NCBI RefSeq assembly: GCF_007988905.1
Contig: NZ_BJVA01000008.1
Location: 62,001-126,000 of the forward strand
From: Gluconobacter kanchanaburiensis NBRC 103587
GTDB lineage: Bacteria; Pseudomonadota; Alphaproteobacteria; Acetobacterales; Acetobacteraceae
Length of the DNA stretch: 64,000 bases
Direction: 5' to 3'
A model generated the notes under the pieces. The model saw nothing but the letters and a program-made list of their open reading frames with translations. It was not told the DNA's origin and did not search any database. Each line of letters opens with the position of its first letter. The first letter of the stretch is position 1. This document shows positions 43,711 to 52,127 of the stretch, in pieces. Position numbers and translations under genes: made by a program.

Positions 43711-46218
43711 TTAGAAAGTCAGACCGGTCTGGATATAGTACATGCCGCCGTTGAAGCCGTAAGGCGAGTAGTAGGCGTATTTGTATTCGTTGAAGAGTGG
43801 TGCTGCGGTCGCCTTGGGGACGCGGGTCGGATATTTGTTGCCGAGATTGTTTGCGCCTACCGTGACGCTCCATTTCGGCAGGATCTTGTAGCTGACGGAC
43901 ATGTTGGTCAGGAAGGCCGGGCGCTGTTCCATTGGAGCGGCGGTCGGACTGGCGAGGAAGATGATGGAGCCGTAGCGCTGTTCCTGCACCATGACGTTCC
44001 ACTTGCCGTAGTTCCAGTTGACCGTGAGGTTTTCACGGTTCTTGGGCGCGGAGTGCAGAAGCATCTCTTCGGCATAAGTGTTGAACGTGGACAGGCCCAT
44101 GTTTGCCAGAACGGTAGGTGTCTTGTTGCGGCTGCGAATTTCGTTGTCGGAGTAATTGAACGTGAAGTCGAAGCGGAACGTACCGGCGCGTTTGGTGTGC
44201 AGGGTGTAGTTGGTGTCGATGTCTCCACCGAAGGTCTGGGTATTGACGGGGTTGGTGTAATAAGATGCGTAGGTCACGTTATTCAGGCCGGATGCGGCAA
44301 GAATGTCGGCAACACCTGAACCACCGAGGGTTGTTGTGCTGGCCAGACGGTCGTTGATCGCGATGTAGTAAAGATTGCCTGTGACGTTCCAGTCCTTGAG
44401 GGGGCTGGCATCGATGCCGATGGTGTAGTTGCGGGAATATTCACCCTTGATATGACCTGCTCCAAGCGCCTTTGCGGCGGCGCTGCTGTTGGGAAGCTGG
44501 TCCACTGCGTAGTTGGCAAAGGGTGCATTATAGAAATAATAGGTCTGGCCCAGTGTGGGCGGGCGGTAGCCGGTATTGATGCTGGCGCGGATGGCCCAGT
44601 GTTTATTGAAGTTGTAGCGGGTTCCGATCGAGCCGGTGGTTACAGTGGCGAGATGACTGTAGCTCGTCGCACGGCCACCCAGGGACCATTCCCATTTTTT
44701 GGTGACGTAGAAATCGAGATTGACGTTGCCGTCATAGATGTCACGTCCGCGATTGGTTACGGCCAGCGGGACGTTACCAGCATGATCGGTTGCGCCTAAG
44801 CCGGTCCAGGAGGCTTCTTCGCCTCCCGTCATCTGGAAGGTGTCACGCCGGTATTCTCCGCCAAAACGCAGGGCGATCGGCTTGGGTAGCCATGAGGTGT
44901 GGAAGAAGCGTGATCCGCGCAGGCCTGTGGAAAGCTGGGACGTGATGGTCTTGCCATCATAGAAGTCGCGCGGGCTGGCGTCACCCAGAGATATGTTGTT
45001 GCTGTCGAGGGTGGAATAGGCCTGATCGTCACGTCCGTAATTGACGTAGGCGTCCCAGGCGAAACCGAATTTATGGGCCTTGATACCGTTATCTGTTTCG
45101 AAATCGTACTGATCCATCCCGATATAGGGCTGCGCGCCATTGGGCCAGAGATTGATGTTCGTCAGGCTGTTTCCGGCGCTGCGGTAAGTCTCGGCAACAT
45201 GAGCCTTGCGATGGCTGAAGGTCGAAGTGCTGTAGAGGCTCAGGTTTTCGTTCAGCGGGATCGCCATGTTTTCGCTGATGGTTTCCAGCGTCGATTTCGG
45301 AATTCCGAGGCCGCGCTGCACATCGCGGCTTGCTGTTTCGTTGCGGGAATCGCCGACCGGATAGAGCTGTCCAACAAAAAGGCCGCTGCGATTGGTGGGA
45401 AGCTGATGGGTGACCTGCGCTGCCAGATCGAGATAGCCTCCGTTTTTGCCTAGTGCTGTGGCCCAGTCCGCGTAACCGTTCAGCGCCTGTCCGTCACCGG
45501 CATAGAAGCCGCTGTTCTGGAAATTGATGGAGCCGCCATGGGTGCGCTGCTTGAGGACGATATTGACGGCGCCTGCTAGCGCATCCTGACCATAAAGGGC
45601 AGATGCACCTTCGGTAATGACTTCGATATGATCGATCGCCGAAATCGGGATCAGGGAGATGTCGGTGGGTTCGGTGCCCCAGTTCGGACCGGCATTGGCG
45701 TTGAAATTTGCGCCGATATGGCGGCGATGTCCGTTAACGAGGATTAGCGTGTCATCGGCGGACTGGCCGCGAAGCTGCATGGTCTGGATAAAGCCACTGT
45801 TTCCGACGCCGGATTGTGGCGGGGACGTAATGGATGCCGAGGCCTGGGCGAGGGCCTGCATGACATTGGTCTGTCCTGTAGCCAGAAGCTGGCTGCCGGA
45901 CACAACCGTAACCTGTGTGGTGCCGTGAACCGGGGTGGACGGGTTCATCACGGACTGGCCGGTGGAAGCCGTCCCGGTGACGCGCATCTCTTCCGGATCC
46001 GATCTCGAAATGATGGATGTCCTGCGAGGGGATGGTCTGGCAGGCGACGCGATGACGCGTGCAGAGGAATTCACGACCCGTCGGTGCGGTTTGTGCGCGG
46101 ACTGTGCCTGTGTCGTCGCTTTGGCGGAGGCGGCCTGTGCGGGCGGACAGAACGGCACGAGCGAGCTCAGGGCCGCGCCACACATCAGGAAAGCCTTAGG
46201 TCCAAAACACTTGCTCAT
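43711..46218 (-). CDS. TonB-dependent receptor heading the 5-oxoprolinase operon
   Basis: Outer-membrane receptor of 835 residues. Signal peptide about 1-29 (ending AQA), Ala/Ser-rich linker, TonB-box-like EEMRVTG, then a plug with QTNVMQALAQASASITSPP, MQLRGQSADDTLILVNGHRR, PISAIDHIEVITEGASALYG and AGAVNIVLKQ. It ends SPYGFNGGMYYIQTGLTF. It aligns along its length with the receptor at 24386-26938, so the two are paralogues. ATG at 46218 follows GGGG by six bases. A LysR gene is divergent, and MFS-pxpBCA-acc genes follow downstream, which links this receptor to uptake of the lactam substrate across the outer membrane. Confidence 0.92.
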   Translation of the reverse strand: MSKCFGPKAFLMCGAALSSLVPFCPPAQAASAKATTQAQSAHKPHRRVVNSSARVIASPARPSPRRTSIISRSDPEEMRVTGTASTGQSVMNPSTPVHGTTQVTVVSGSQLLATGQTNVMQALAQASASITSPPQSGVGNSGFIQTMQLRGQSADDTLILVNGHRRHIGANFNANAGPNWGTEPTDISLIPISAIDHIEVITEGASALYGQDALAGAVNIVLKQRTHGGSINFQNSGFYAGDGQALNGYADWATALGKNGGYLDLAAQVTHQLPTNRSGLFVGQLYPVGDSRNETASRDVQRGLGIPKSTLETISENMAIPLNENLSLYSTSTFSHRKAHVAETYRSAGNSLTNINLWPNGAQPYIGMDQYDFETDNGIKAHKFGFAWDAYVNYGRDDQAYSTLDSNNISLGDASPRDFYDGKTITSQLSTGLRGSRFFHTSWLPKPIALRFGGEYRRDTFQMTGGEEASWTGLGATDHAGNVPLAVTNRGRDIYDGNVNLDFYVTKKWEWSLGGRATSYSHLATVTTGSIGTRYNFNKHWAIRASINTGYRPPTLGQTYYFYNAPFANYAVDQLPNSSAAAKALGAGHIKGEYSRNYTIGIDASPLKDWNVTGNLYYIAINDRLASTTTLGGSGVADILAASGLNNVTYASYYTNPVNTQTFGGDIDTNYTLHTKRAGTFRFDFTFNYSDNEIRSRNKTPTVLANMGLSTFNTYAEEMLLHSAPKNRENLTVNWNYGKWNVMVQEQRYGSIIFLASPTAAPMEQRPAFLTNMSVSYKILPKWSVTVGANNLGNKYPTRVPKATAAPLFNEYKYAYYSPYGFNGGMYYIQTGLTF

Positions 46219-46472
46219 GGGCATCCCCTTTTCCGGCCTGTATGCGGCTGGTCATCCGAATATATGCTTTTCATGAGCAAATCACACATATAACGGAACG
46301 ACAACTAAAATGTTTTTCTCAAGGAACAGATTTTTCTTATCTGCTGAATTGTGCGGGAAACAGATTGTTTCGATCCTATGCTCGCTGGCTGCAGGGACGC
46401 GGGCAGTGCTTGAATGGACAAAAAAAATGAGCAAAAGTTTTAACGAGAGAAAATTTTTGTGTCTGTCGAGTC
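46219..46472. promoter_or_regulatory. Divergent control region between TonB receptor/pxp operon and LysR gene
   Basis: The 254-base gap carries CATATATTCG on the minus strand (46257-46266), the same 10-mer as at 49861 and 57863. TATATG (46261-46266) and CATATA (46287-46292) form a dyad with a 20-base spacer. ATGAGCAAA occurs at 46273-46281 and again at 46427-46435, the second next to an A8 tract before the LysR gene. I see no protein gene here. Confidence 0.45.
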
Positions 46473-47363
46473 ATGATTCCCGAACTCAGAACATTTGTCG
46501 TTGCTGCCCGGACGGAGAGTTTTGCCGCAACAGCCAAGGCGATCGGGGTGACGCAGTCGGCGATCAGCGCCCAGATCCGGCGGCTTGAAGAAGAGCTCGG
46601 CTACGATCTTTTCGAACGCACGGGCCGGTCCGTAACGCTGACGGCGGCGGGGAGCCTCATCCTGTGTCAGGTGGACGATATCCTCTCGTCTTTCGAGGCG
46701 TTACGGGGGGCTGCACGGCTCAGGCCAGGGGCCGAACTACTGCGGGTGGGCGCCATTTCAACTGTGCAGACCAGCCTGCTCGCTCCGGCCATTGCAGGCT
46801 TGCATCTTGAACTCCCGGATCTGAAAGTGCGGATTGTTCCGGGGATTTCCATGGGGCTGCTCGATCGTTTGGATGCGGGTGAACTCGATGCCGCGTTGAT
46901 CGTGCGACCGCCTTTCGGGTTGATGCCGTACATGCAGTGGCACCCTGTCGTGCAGCAGGATTATGTCATGGTCGTTCCTGCGCATGTCGAAGGGGCGGAC
47001 TGGCGGCGGATCCTCGAGGAACAGCCATTCATTCGTTATGATAGCCGTTCATTTGGAGGACGTACGCTCGATCGGTTCCTCAGAACGCAGGGCATTGCTC
47101 CGCATGAGGTCATCGAGACTGAAGAACTTCACACGATCCTGCAAATGGTTGCCAATAATATGGGGTGCTCGATTGTGCCCTATATCTTCGCGGTCAGCGT
47201 TGTGCCGAATATCCGCATTCTACCGCTGGGAGATCAGAAGATCGGGCGGGAAGTGGGGGTCATGACCCTGCGTGGCAGAATGACCGAGGGGTGCAAAGTC
47301 CTGATCCGGCATCTGGATGAGGCGTCCCGAAGCAATATCCCCCCTCAGTCACGCATATCCTGA
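46473..47363 (+). CDS. LysR family transcriptional regulator of the pxp/TonB locus
   Basis: Regulator of 296 residues. The winged helix-turn-helix spans about residues 1-60 (RTESFAATAKAIGVTQSAIS, QIRRLEEELGYDLFERTGRS), and the co-inducer domain begins LLRVGAISTVQTSLLAP. Its ligand pocket motif PFIRYDSRSFGGR closely parallels PLIRYDRMQWGGR in the LysR protein at 48881-49756, so the two probably sense similar ligands. It is divergent from the receptor-MFS-pxpBCA-accBC operon, the standard arrangement for a LysR activator and its target. Confidence 0.9.
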   Translation: MIPELRTFVVAARTESFAATAKAIGVTQSAISAQIRRLEEELGYDLFERTGRSVTLTAAGSLILCQVDDILSSFEALRGAARLRPGAELLRVGAISTVQTSLLAPAIAGLHLELPDLKVRIVPGISMGLLDRLDAGELDAALIVRPPFGLMPYMQWHPVVQQDYVMVVPAHVEGADWRRILEEQPFIRYDSRSFGGRTLDRFLRTQGIAPHEVIETEELHTILQMVANNMGCSIVPYIFAVSVVPNIRILPLGDQKIGREVGVMTLRGRMTEGCKVLIRHLDEASRSNIPPQSRIS

Positions 47364-47370
47364 AAGGCCT

Positions 47371-48699
47371 TCAGGCTGTGGCGCGCCACAGAAGTACCGG
47401 GTCATCCTCGCTTCCGCTCTTCTGAAAGCCGGTCCCGAAGGGCGTGGACAGAGCAGCAAATTTTTCCAGAATTTTCCGCCCTTCTTCTCCGTGGGCCAGA
47501 GAGGGCACCCCGCGCCTGTGGGCCGCCTGACCCAGACCAAGCGTGACCGGATGGATCTCCAGACTTTGTAGTTTTCCGTTGTGATAGGTGCCGATCGGCA
47601 TGATGGTCTCCCAGAAGCGTGTCTCGGCTGGAAAACCTTTCGCGTCGTTGTTGCTGCGGGCCTTGTAGAGCTGATGGGGCGTCAGGTCGGGACTTACGCG
47701 GTTCGCCATATAGGATTCGATCGGGAGGCGCTCTACGAGCTCATTCTGCCCTATGAAGTTGCCCAGGCTGTAAAAGATCGGTTTGCCGTTATGGATTTCG
47801 AGGCCCCGCAACAGATGTGGTCCATGACAGGCAACAATATCCGCACCGACATCGATCGCCTGACGGGCTGCTGTGACGAGGAAATCCGCCGGAATTTCCA
47901 CGTCCAGTTCTCCGCTGGCGTTATAGCCGCTTTCATGCGCGTGAATGCTCAGAATGACCGTATCGGAAACCATTCGTGCTTCTGCGATCCAGCGATGCAG
48001 GGCCTGCGTGTCCGTCGGGTTGGGGGTGGTGGTGACTTTCGTTTCCTGACCGACCTGAAAGTTCAGGTTTTCAAAGGCGAGAACTCCGTCTGGGGCGGGA
48101 AAGGCAAAACCAAGCTGGATTTTGTCGTCTTTGACGCGCTGCAATCCCAATTTCCGGTAGATTTCCCTCAGGGATGTCATCTCATTGGCGGAAACGTGGT
48201 GCATCGTGCTGTAGCGTAACGGGTTGATGCCGGGACGTCCTTGCATCACGCTCGTCTGCATGGCTGCTTCCTGTCCTCTGGCGAAGGTGGAAGTGCAGGA
48301 CAGCATGGAGACCGTACCTGTAGGATGTGTAAAATATGTTGGGCGTCTGGCATCTTCCAGATGAAGGCCGATCCCGGCGTGACGCAGATTCCGGCGGTTG
48401 AGTTCGTCCAGTGTTTTGCGCAGGCCTGAGATGCTGTAATCCAGCGAGTGGTTGGTTGCTGCCGCAAAAAGGTCGAAACCTGCCTCTTTCAGTTCGTCCA
48501 GAACCCGGGATGAGGCGCCAAAATGCGTACCTCCCATATCGAGGGCTGGATCGCCAATGAAGTCATTGGGGACGAGTTCAAGATTGGTGAACGAAACGTC
48601 GCAAGCGCGGATCATGTCGAAAAGGGGCGACAGTCCCGGGTCAGTGCGGCTGTTGAGTTGCCGAAAGAGAATACTGTCACCCGTCAGGCAGATCTTCAT
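47371..48699 (-). CDS. CapA-family protein (metallophosphoesterase-like, poly-gamma-glutamate-related)
   Basis: Protein of 442 residues of the CapA/PgsA family. It begins KICLTGDSILFRQLNSRTD, with the family stretches FTNLELVPND, DLFAAATNHSLDYSISGLRKTLDELN, the VILSIHAHESGYN segment, the ADIVACHGPHLLRGLEIHNGKPIFYSLGNF signature and acidic/histidine residues typical of the metal site. Family members are linked to poly-gamma-glutamate synthesis or release and to capsule amide chemistry. Unlike membrane-anchored PgsA, it has no signal peptide or membrane segment, so it is probably cytoplasmic. No capB/capC is present. It converges on the LysR gene with a 7-base gap. A catabolic role on gamma-glutamyl or related compounds fits the island, but is speculation. 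Confidence 0.8.
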   Translation of the reverse strand: MKICLTGDSILFRQLNSRTDPGLSPLFDMIRACDVSFTNLELVPNDFIGDPALDMGGTHFGASSRVLDELKEAGFDLFAAATNHSLDYSISGLRKTLDELNRRNLRHAGIGLHLEDARRPTYFTHPTGTVSMLSCTSTFARGQEAAMQTSVMQGRPGINPLRYSTMHHVSANEMTSLREIYRKLGLQRVKDDKIQLGFAFPAPDGVLAFENLNFQVGQETKVTTTPNPTDTQALHRWIAEARMVSDTVILSIHAHESGYNASGELDVEIPADFLVTAARQAIDVGADIVACHGPHLLRGLEIHNGKPIFYSLGNFIGQNELVERLPIESYMANRVSPDLTPHQLYKARSNNDAKGFPAETRFWETIMPIGTYHNGKLQSLEIHPVTLGLGQAAHRRGVPSLAHGEEGRKILEKFAALSTPFGTGFQKSGSEDDPVLLWRATA

Positions 48700-48880
48700 C
48701 AGGCGGTCCGGAAAATTAGTTGAAAAATTGGTGCTTTGAGAAAAGCATTTCTGTGCCGGTATGGTTATCGAAGATGCATAATGTGTCCAGTTTCAAGAGA
48801 CTTTTTCCAGTGATGGTTTTCCCATTTTCACGATAAGGAAAAACCGTTCTTCTCGAGAATAAGGGTAAAACTATTGGCTC
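48700..48880 (-). promoter_or_regulatory. Upstream region of the CapA-family gene
   Basis: The 181 bases between the CapA-family start and the LysR stop (both on the minus strand) contain the palindrome TTCTCGAGAA (48851-48860) and AT-rich DNA that may hold the CapA-family promoter. There is no clear terminator for the LysR gene and no open frame worth calling. Confidence 0.35.
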
Positions 48881-49756
48881 TTAGGAGGCAGGAAGAGGCT
48901 TCTGCAGAATTTCGAGTAGGCGGTTGAATAGTCTGAGACGCGGCGAGTTCCGCTGGATCAGAAAGCCCAGATTTCGGCAGGGAGCAGAGGCTGGGAGCGG
49001 GATTTTTTTCAGATGGACGCCTGCGGGCCACGGACGTGCCCAGTCAGGGACAAGCGAGACACCTGTTCCTTGACTGACGATGATGGCAATGGCGTCCAGT
49101 GAGTCGAGTTCAAGGCGTTCATGGGGCCAGATTCCTGATTTGCGCAGATATTCGTCAGCGAGGCGCCCGCCCCATTGCATCCGGTCATAGCGGATCAGAG
49201 GATGGTTTCGGAGAATTTCGTGGGGGTCCGTTTCCCGAATGGCTTCCGGGGCCAGCACGACCAAAGGCTCGGACCGGAGTGTCTGCCAGACCAGAGTTTT
49301 TGGAATTTCAAAAGGTGGCTCTACGATGAACGCTGCGTCGATATTGCCGTCCAGAACCGCATTATGCAGCCCGGATGAGGAACCGGGGGTAATATGCAGT
49401 TCGATTTCGGGGAAACATTCGAAAAAGCGTTTCAGATAGGGGGGGAGGAGGCCGTTCGCCGCGCTTGATATCGCGCCGATCCTCAGTGTCCCGACGGGTT
49501 TGTCACTCGCGGCAATGGCGCACAGATCCCGGACGCTCGTGAGGATCGCGCGACTCTGTTCGATGATGGCCAGACCCTGTTCCGTTGGGCGGACGTTACG
49601 CCCGTCGCGCTGGACGATTGGGCAGCCTATTTCGTCTTCGAGGGTGCGGATCCGTTGGGCGACGCTGGCAGGGGTAAGGCGGAGCTGGCGTGCCGCCCCC
49701 GCAAGCGACCCCTGTTCGATGACGATCAGGAAACTTTCGAGGAAGCGGGTGTCCAT
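48881..49756 (-). CDS. LysR family transcriptional regulator divergent from the carbamoylase operon
   Basis: Regulator of 291 residues with N-terminal helix-turn-helix (IEQGSLAGAARQLRLTPASVA, QRIRTLEDEIGCPIVQRDGR) and a co-inducer domain beginning GTLRIGAISSAANGLLP. The PLIRYDRMQWGGR pocket stretch is shared in style with the LysR protein at 46473-47363. It is divergent from the VOC and M20 carbamoylase genes; a dyad ATATTCGC-N15-GCGAATAT at 49864-49894 lies in the intervening region and is the natural binding site candidate. Expected to activate the carbamoylase operon on binding its substrate or product. Confidence 0.9.
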   Translation of the reverse strand: MDTRFLESFLIVIEQGSLAGAARQLRLTPASVAQRIRTLEDEIGCPIVQRDGRNVRPTEQGLAIIEQSRAILTSVRDLCAIAASDKPVGTLRIGAISSAANGLLPPYLKRFFECFPEIELHITPGSSSGLHNAVLDGNIDAAFIVEPPFEIPKTLVWQTLRSEPLVVLAPEAIRETDPHEILRNHPLIRYDRMQWGGRLADEYLRKSGIWPHERLELDSLDAIAIIVSQGTGVSLVPDWARPWPAGVHLKKIPLPASAPCRNLGFLIQRNSPRLRLFNRLLEILQKPLPAS

Positions 49757-49863
49757 GACTGGATCTCCGAAGGGTCTGTTGGGGCAGTCGGAAGGCGACC
49801 GGATCGCACAGCATAACGCAGCGAAAGATATCAGACATCGGATTTACCTTCTTCTGAAGTCAT

Positions 49864-49894
49864 ATATTCGCATGATTGTTACGACAGCGAATAT
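49864..49894. promoter_or_regulatory. LysR-type operator candidate ATATTCGC-N15-GCGAATAT
   Basis: A perfect 8-bp inverted repeat with a 15-base spacer sits 40 bases before the VOC gene and 107 bases from the LysR start. The left arm is part of CATATATTCG (49861-49870), shared with two other control regions. Length and spacing suit a LysR tetramer site. Confidence 0.6.
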
Positions 49895-49933
49895 GATATC
49901 AGCGGATTTTTCCAGAAAAGTCATGGTGCAGTC

Positions 49934-50362
49934 ATGGTTAATCCGTTTCATCTCGCATTTCCTGTCAATGATCTTGCAGCCGCCCGGACCTTTTACGGAA
50001 CTGTTCTCGGATGCACCGAGGGGCGGAGTACGGAAGCCTGGATCGATTTTGATCTATACGGGCACCAGATTGTCACACATCTGATCCCCGATGCCTGTCG
50101 CGGTCGCGGTGAAGGAGGTGCGGGGGCCGTAGACGGACATAACGTGCCTATCCCTCATTTCGGCGTTGTTCTGGACATGGAAGACTGGAAGGCTCTGGCG
50201 GAGCGTGTTCGCAGTCATGGCATTCCTTTTGGAATGGAACCTCAGATCCGTTTTGAGGGATTGCCGGGCGAGCAGGCGACGATGTTTTTCTGCGATCCGG
50301 CAGGGAATGCGCTGGAATTCAAAGCTTTTGCCAACATGCAGCAGCTTTTCGCCAAGCAGTAA
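49934..50362 (+). CDS. VOC (glyoxalase-like) family protein
   Basis: Small metal-binding protein of 142 residues, vicinal oxygen chelate fold. It begins [25 protein letters not shown], with metal residues probably His6 (FHLAF), His in [10 protein letters not shown] and Glu in [20 protein letters not shown] is a second family stretch. VOC proteins include dioxygenases, epimerases and isomerases, so the reaction is open. It shares an operon with the M20 carbamoylase gene, which starts 10 bases after its stop, and is probably controlled by the divergent LysR protein. Confidence 0.85.
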   Translation: MVNPFHLAFPVNDLAAARTFYGTVLGCTEGRSTEAWIDFDLYGHQIVTHLIPDACRGRGEGGAGAVDGHNVPIPHFGVVLDMEDWKALAERVRSHGIPFGMEPQIRFEGLPGEQATMFFCDPAGNALEFKAFANMQQLFAKQ

Positions 50363-50372
50363 AGGAGTGCTC

Positions 50373-51674
50373 ATGTCCTGTTTCAGCCAGGCCGAAGCAG
50401 ACCGTATGACGGGGCCTGTGGCGGATGTCGATCTCGGGTGCCATCTTTTCCGTCGTCTGCATGAGATCGGTTTTGACGGCCGTGGCATGACGCGGCCGTC
50501 TTACGGACGGGAAGAAAATCTCGCCCATGCCCTGTTCATGGAGGTGGCAGCGCAATACGGATTGGAGGTGCGTCGTGATTGGGCTTCCAATCTTTATCTG
50601 ACGCTTCCCGGCCGCGACCGGACCCTTTCAGTCGTCATGACGGGGTCGCATCTCGATACTGTTCCATGTGGCGGAAATTTTGATGGGGCGGCGGGTGCCG
50701 TGGCCGGTCTTCTGGTGCTCTGCGCCTGGGCGAAAGCGGGTTTTCGGCCTGAGCGGGACACGACGCTGATCGTGACACGCGCGGAAGAAAGTGTGTGGTT
50801 TCCACTGTCCTATTTGGGAAGCCGAACGGCTTTCGGACTGCTTGAGTCTTCCGCGCTCGAAACCCCGCGAAGCGACGATGGTTTGAGCCTGCGGTATCAT
50901 ATGCAGGACTGCGGCGCCAGTCCCGATCTGTGCGGAAAGGCGCCGGTTCTGGATGCCGCGAAAATCGACTGTTTCGTCGAACTGCATATCGAGCAGGGGC
51001 CTGTTCTCCTGGAAGCGGATGTTCCGGTGGGGATCGTGACCGGGATTTGCGGTAGCACGCGGTATCGCTCGGCCGTCATTCATGGGCAGTATGCCCATTC
51101 CGGGGCGACGCCGCGTTGTTTCCGTTCAGATGCGGTGATGGCCGGAGCCAGCATGATGACTGCTCTGCATGATGCCTGGATAAAAGCGGAAGCTCAGGGA
51201 GAAGAGATGACCCTGACGTTCGGCGTCTGCCGGACCGACGAGACACAGGCGAATTTTGCGGCGGTTGCCGGAAGGTTGGAGCTTGTGATTGATATCCGTT
51301 CCCGGGATGAAGCGCTTCTCGAACGGATGAATGGACTGGTCATCGAACAGGCGCTTCGTGTTGAACGGGACCATCATGTTCGGGTGGAACTGGGACCAAG
51401 GACCCGCAGTGCGCCCGCCGTGATGGACGCGGCGTTGCAGGCCGACGCAAGGACTCTGGCAGCGTCGCTGGATATTCCTTTCGTTTCGATGGCAAGCGGT
51501 GCCGGACATGATGCGGCGACATTTGCCATGCAGGGTGTGCCTACGGAAATGCTGTTTGTGCGCAACCGCAATGGAAGCCATAACCCGGATGAAAGCATGG
51601 AGATGGATGATTTCATGCAGGGGGTGCGCCTGCTGGAACACCTTCTGCGCAAACGGGCAGGATCTGAGACCTGA
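50373..51674 (+). CDS. M20-family Zn-dependent hydrolase (N-carbamoyl-L-amino-acid hydrolase/allantoate amidohydrolase type)
   Basis: Binuclear zinc hydrolase of 433 residues that removes a carbamoyl or ureido group from an N-substituted L-amino acid (AmaB/HyuC) or allantoate (AllC). Motifs: GSHLDTVPCGGNFDGAAGA with metal His93 and Asp104, the RAEESVWFP acidic pair about 138-139, FVELHIEQGPVLL with His205, and GAGHDAATFAMQGVPTEMLF near the C-terminus. AAAGGAG before the ATG at 50373 is a strong ribosome binding site, which decides against longer starts in the VOC gene. It complements the unrelated D-carbamoylase at 981-1922, giving the region enzymes for both stereoisomers. Carbamoylase versus allantoate hydrolase is unresolved. 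Confidence 0.88.
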   Translation: MSCFSQAEADRMTGPVADVDLGCHLFRRLHEIGFDGRGMTRPSYGREENLAHALFMEVAAQYGLEVRRDWASNLYLTLPGRDRTLSVVMTGSHLDTVPCGGNFDGAAGAVAGLLVLCAWAKAGFRPERDTTLIVTRAEESVWFPLSYLGSRTAFGLLESSALETPRSDDGLSLRYHMQDCGASPDLCGKAPVLDAAKIDCFVELHIEQGPVLLEADVPVGIVTGICGSTRYRSAVIHGQYAHSGATPRCFRSDAVMAGASMMTALHDAWIKAEAQGEEMTLTFGVCRTDETQANFAAVAGRLELVIDIRSRDEALLERMNGLVIEQALRVERDHHVRVELGPRTRSAPAVMDAALQADARTLAASLDIPFVSMASGAGHDAATFAMQGVPTEMLFVRNRNGSHNPDESMEMDDFMQGVRLLEHLLRKRAGSET

Positions 51675-51705
51675 ATGACGGAGCTTTTCAGGCCCATCAT
51701 TCAGG
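51670..51705 (+). terminator. Inverted repeat at the end of the M20 carbamoylase gene
   Basis: CCTGAATGA and TCATTCAGG (51670-51678, 51697-51705) form a perfect 9-bp stem around an 18-base loop. The left arm includes the gene's TGA. There is no T-run, so it may act in mRNA stability as much as termination. Confidence 0.35.
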
Positions 51706-51733
51706 ATCGTATGGGAAGGGTTACGAGGTCGAA

Positions 51734-51953
51734 TTCCGTAACATCTTATGACCCTTCCCTGCGCTGACAATGTGCAGTTCGGCGCATGTAGCCGCTTGGG
51801 GGCAGGGTCACGCCCGATCAGTTTGAGTAGCAGTTTCCAGACTTTTTTGCGTGTTTCCGGCAGGGTGAAGTTCACCACGTCCTGGCAGCCGTTGAGCACC
51901 ACTAGGACAGTGGCATCCAGCTCCGTCTCTTTGTCTCCGGTGGACCAGCCCAA
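51734..51953 (-). pseudogene. Remnant of a glycogen-debranching-enzyme (GlgX)-like C-terminus
   Basis: The minus strand reads TVLVVLNGCQDVVNFTLPE, followed by WKLLLKLIGRD and TLSAQGRVIRCY. This resembles the C-terminal beta-domain of GlgX/isoamylase-type debranching enzymes (LVVLNA...VxFTLPE, then WRLLLDT and a final ...RSLVLL strand). There is no ribosome binding site, no catalytic domain upstream, and the in-frame sequence just upstream contains a stop. It is therefore a decayed fragment of perhaps 70 codons in the 453-base gap between the carbamoylase and MFS genes. The rest of the gap (51954-52127) shows nothing recognisable. The similarity is judged by eye. Confidence 0.4.
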
Positions 51954-52127
51954 TCATGAAATCGGACTGTCCTGATAGTGGGTGATGCCGTCGCTCTGTG
52001 TGTATCCGCATTTATTACTCTGTATGCGGTGGAGACCATGGGCCGGATTGCGTTGGATTTAATATGTCGCGCGGAGTTTTGCGGCGATGCGTCGAGAGGG
52101 GCTCTTTTCTGACAGGAATTCTTCGGA

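Noticed and set aside
43661-44002. N-terminal extension of the MFS gene into the TonB receptor gene
   Set aside because: The extra 114 residues are Arg/Gln-rich shadow of the receptor's other strand; family similarity begins only at the TTG at 43660.
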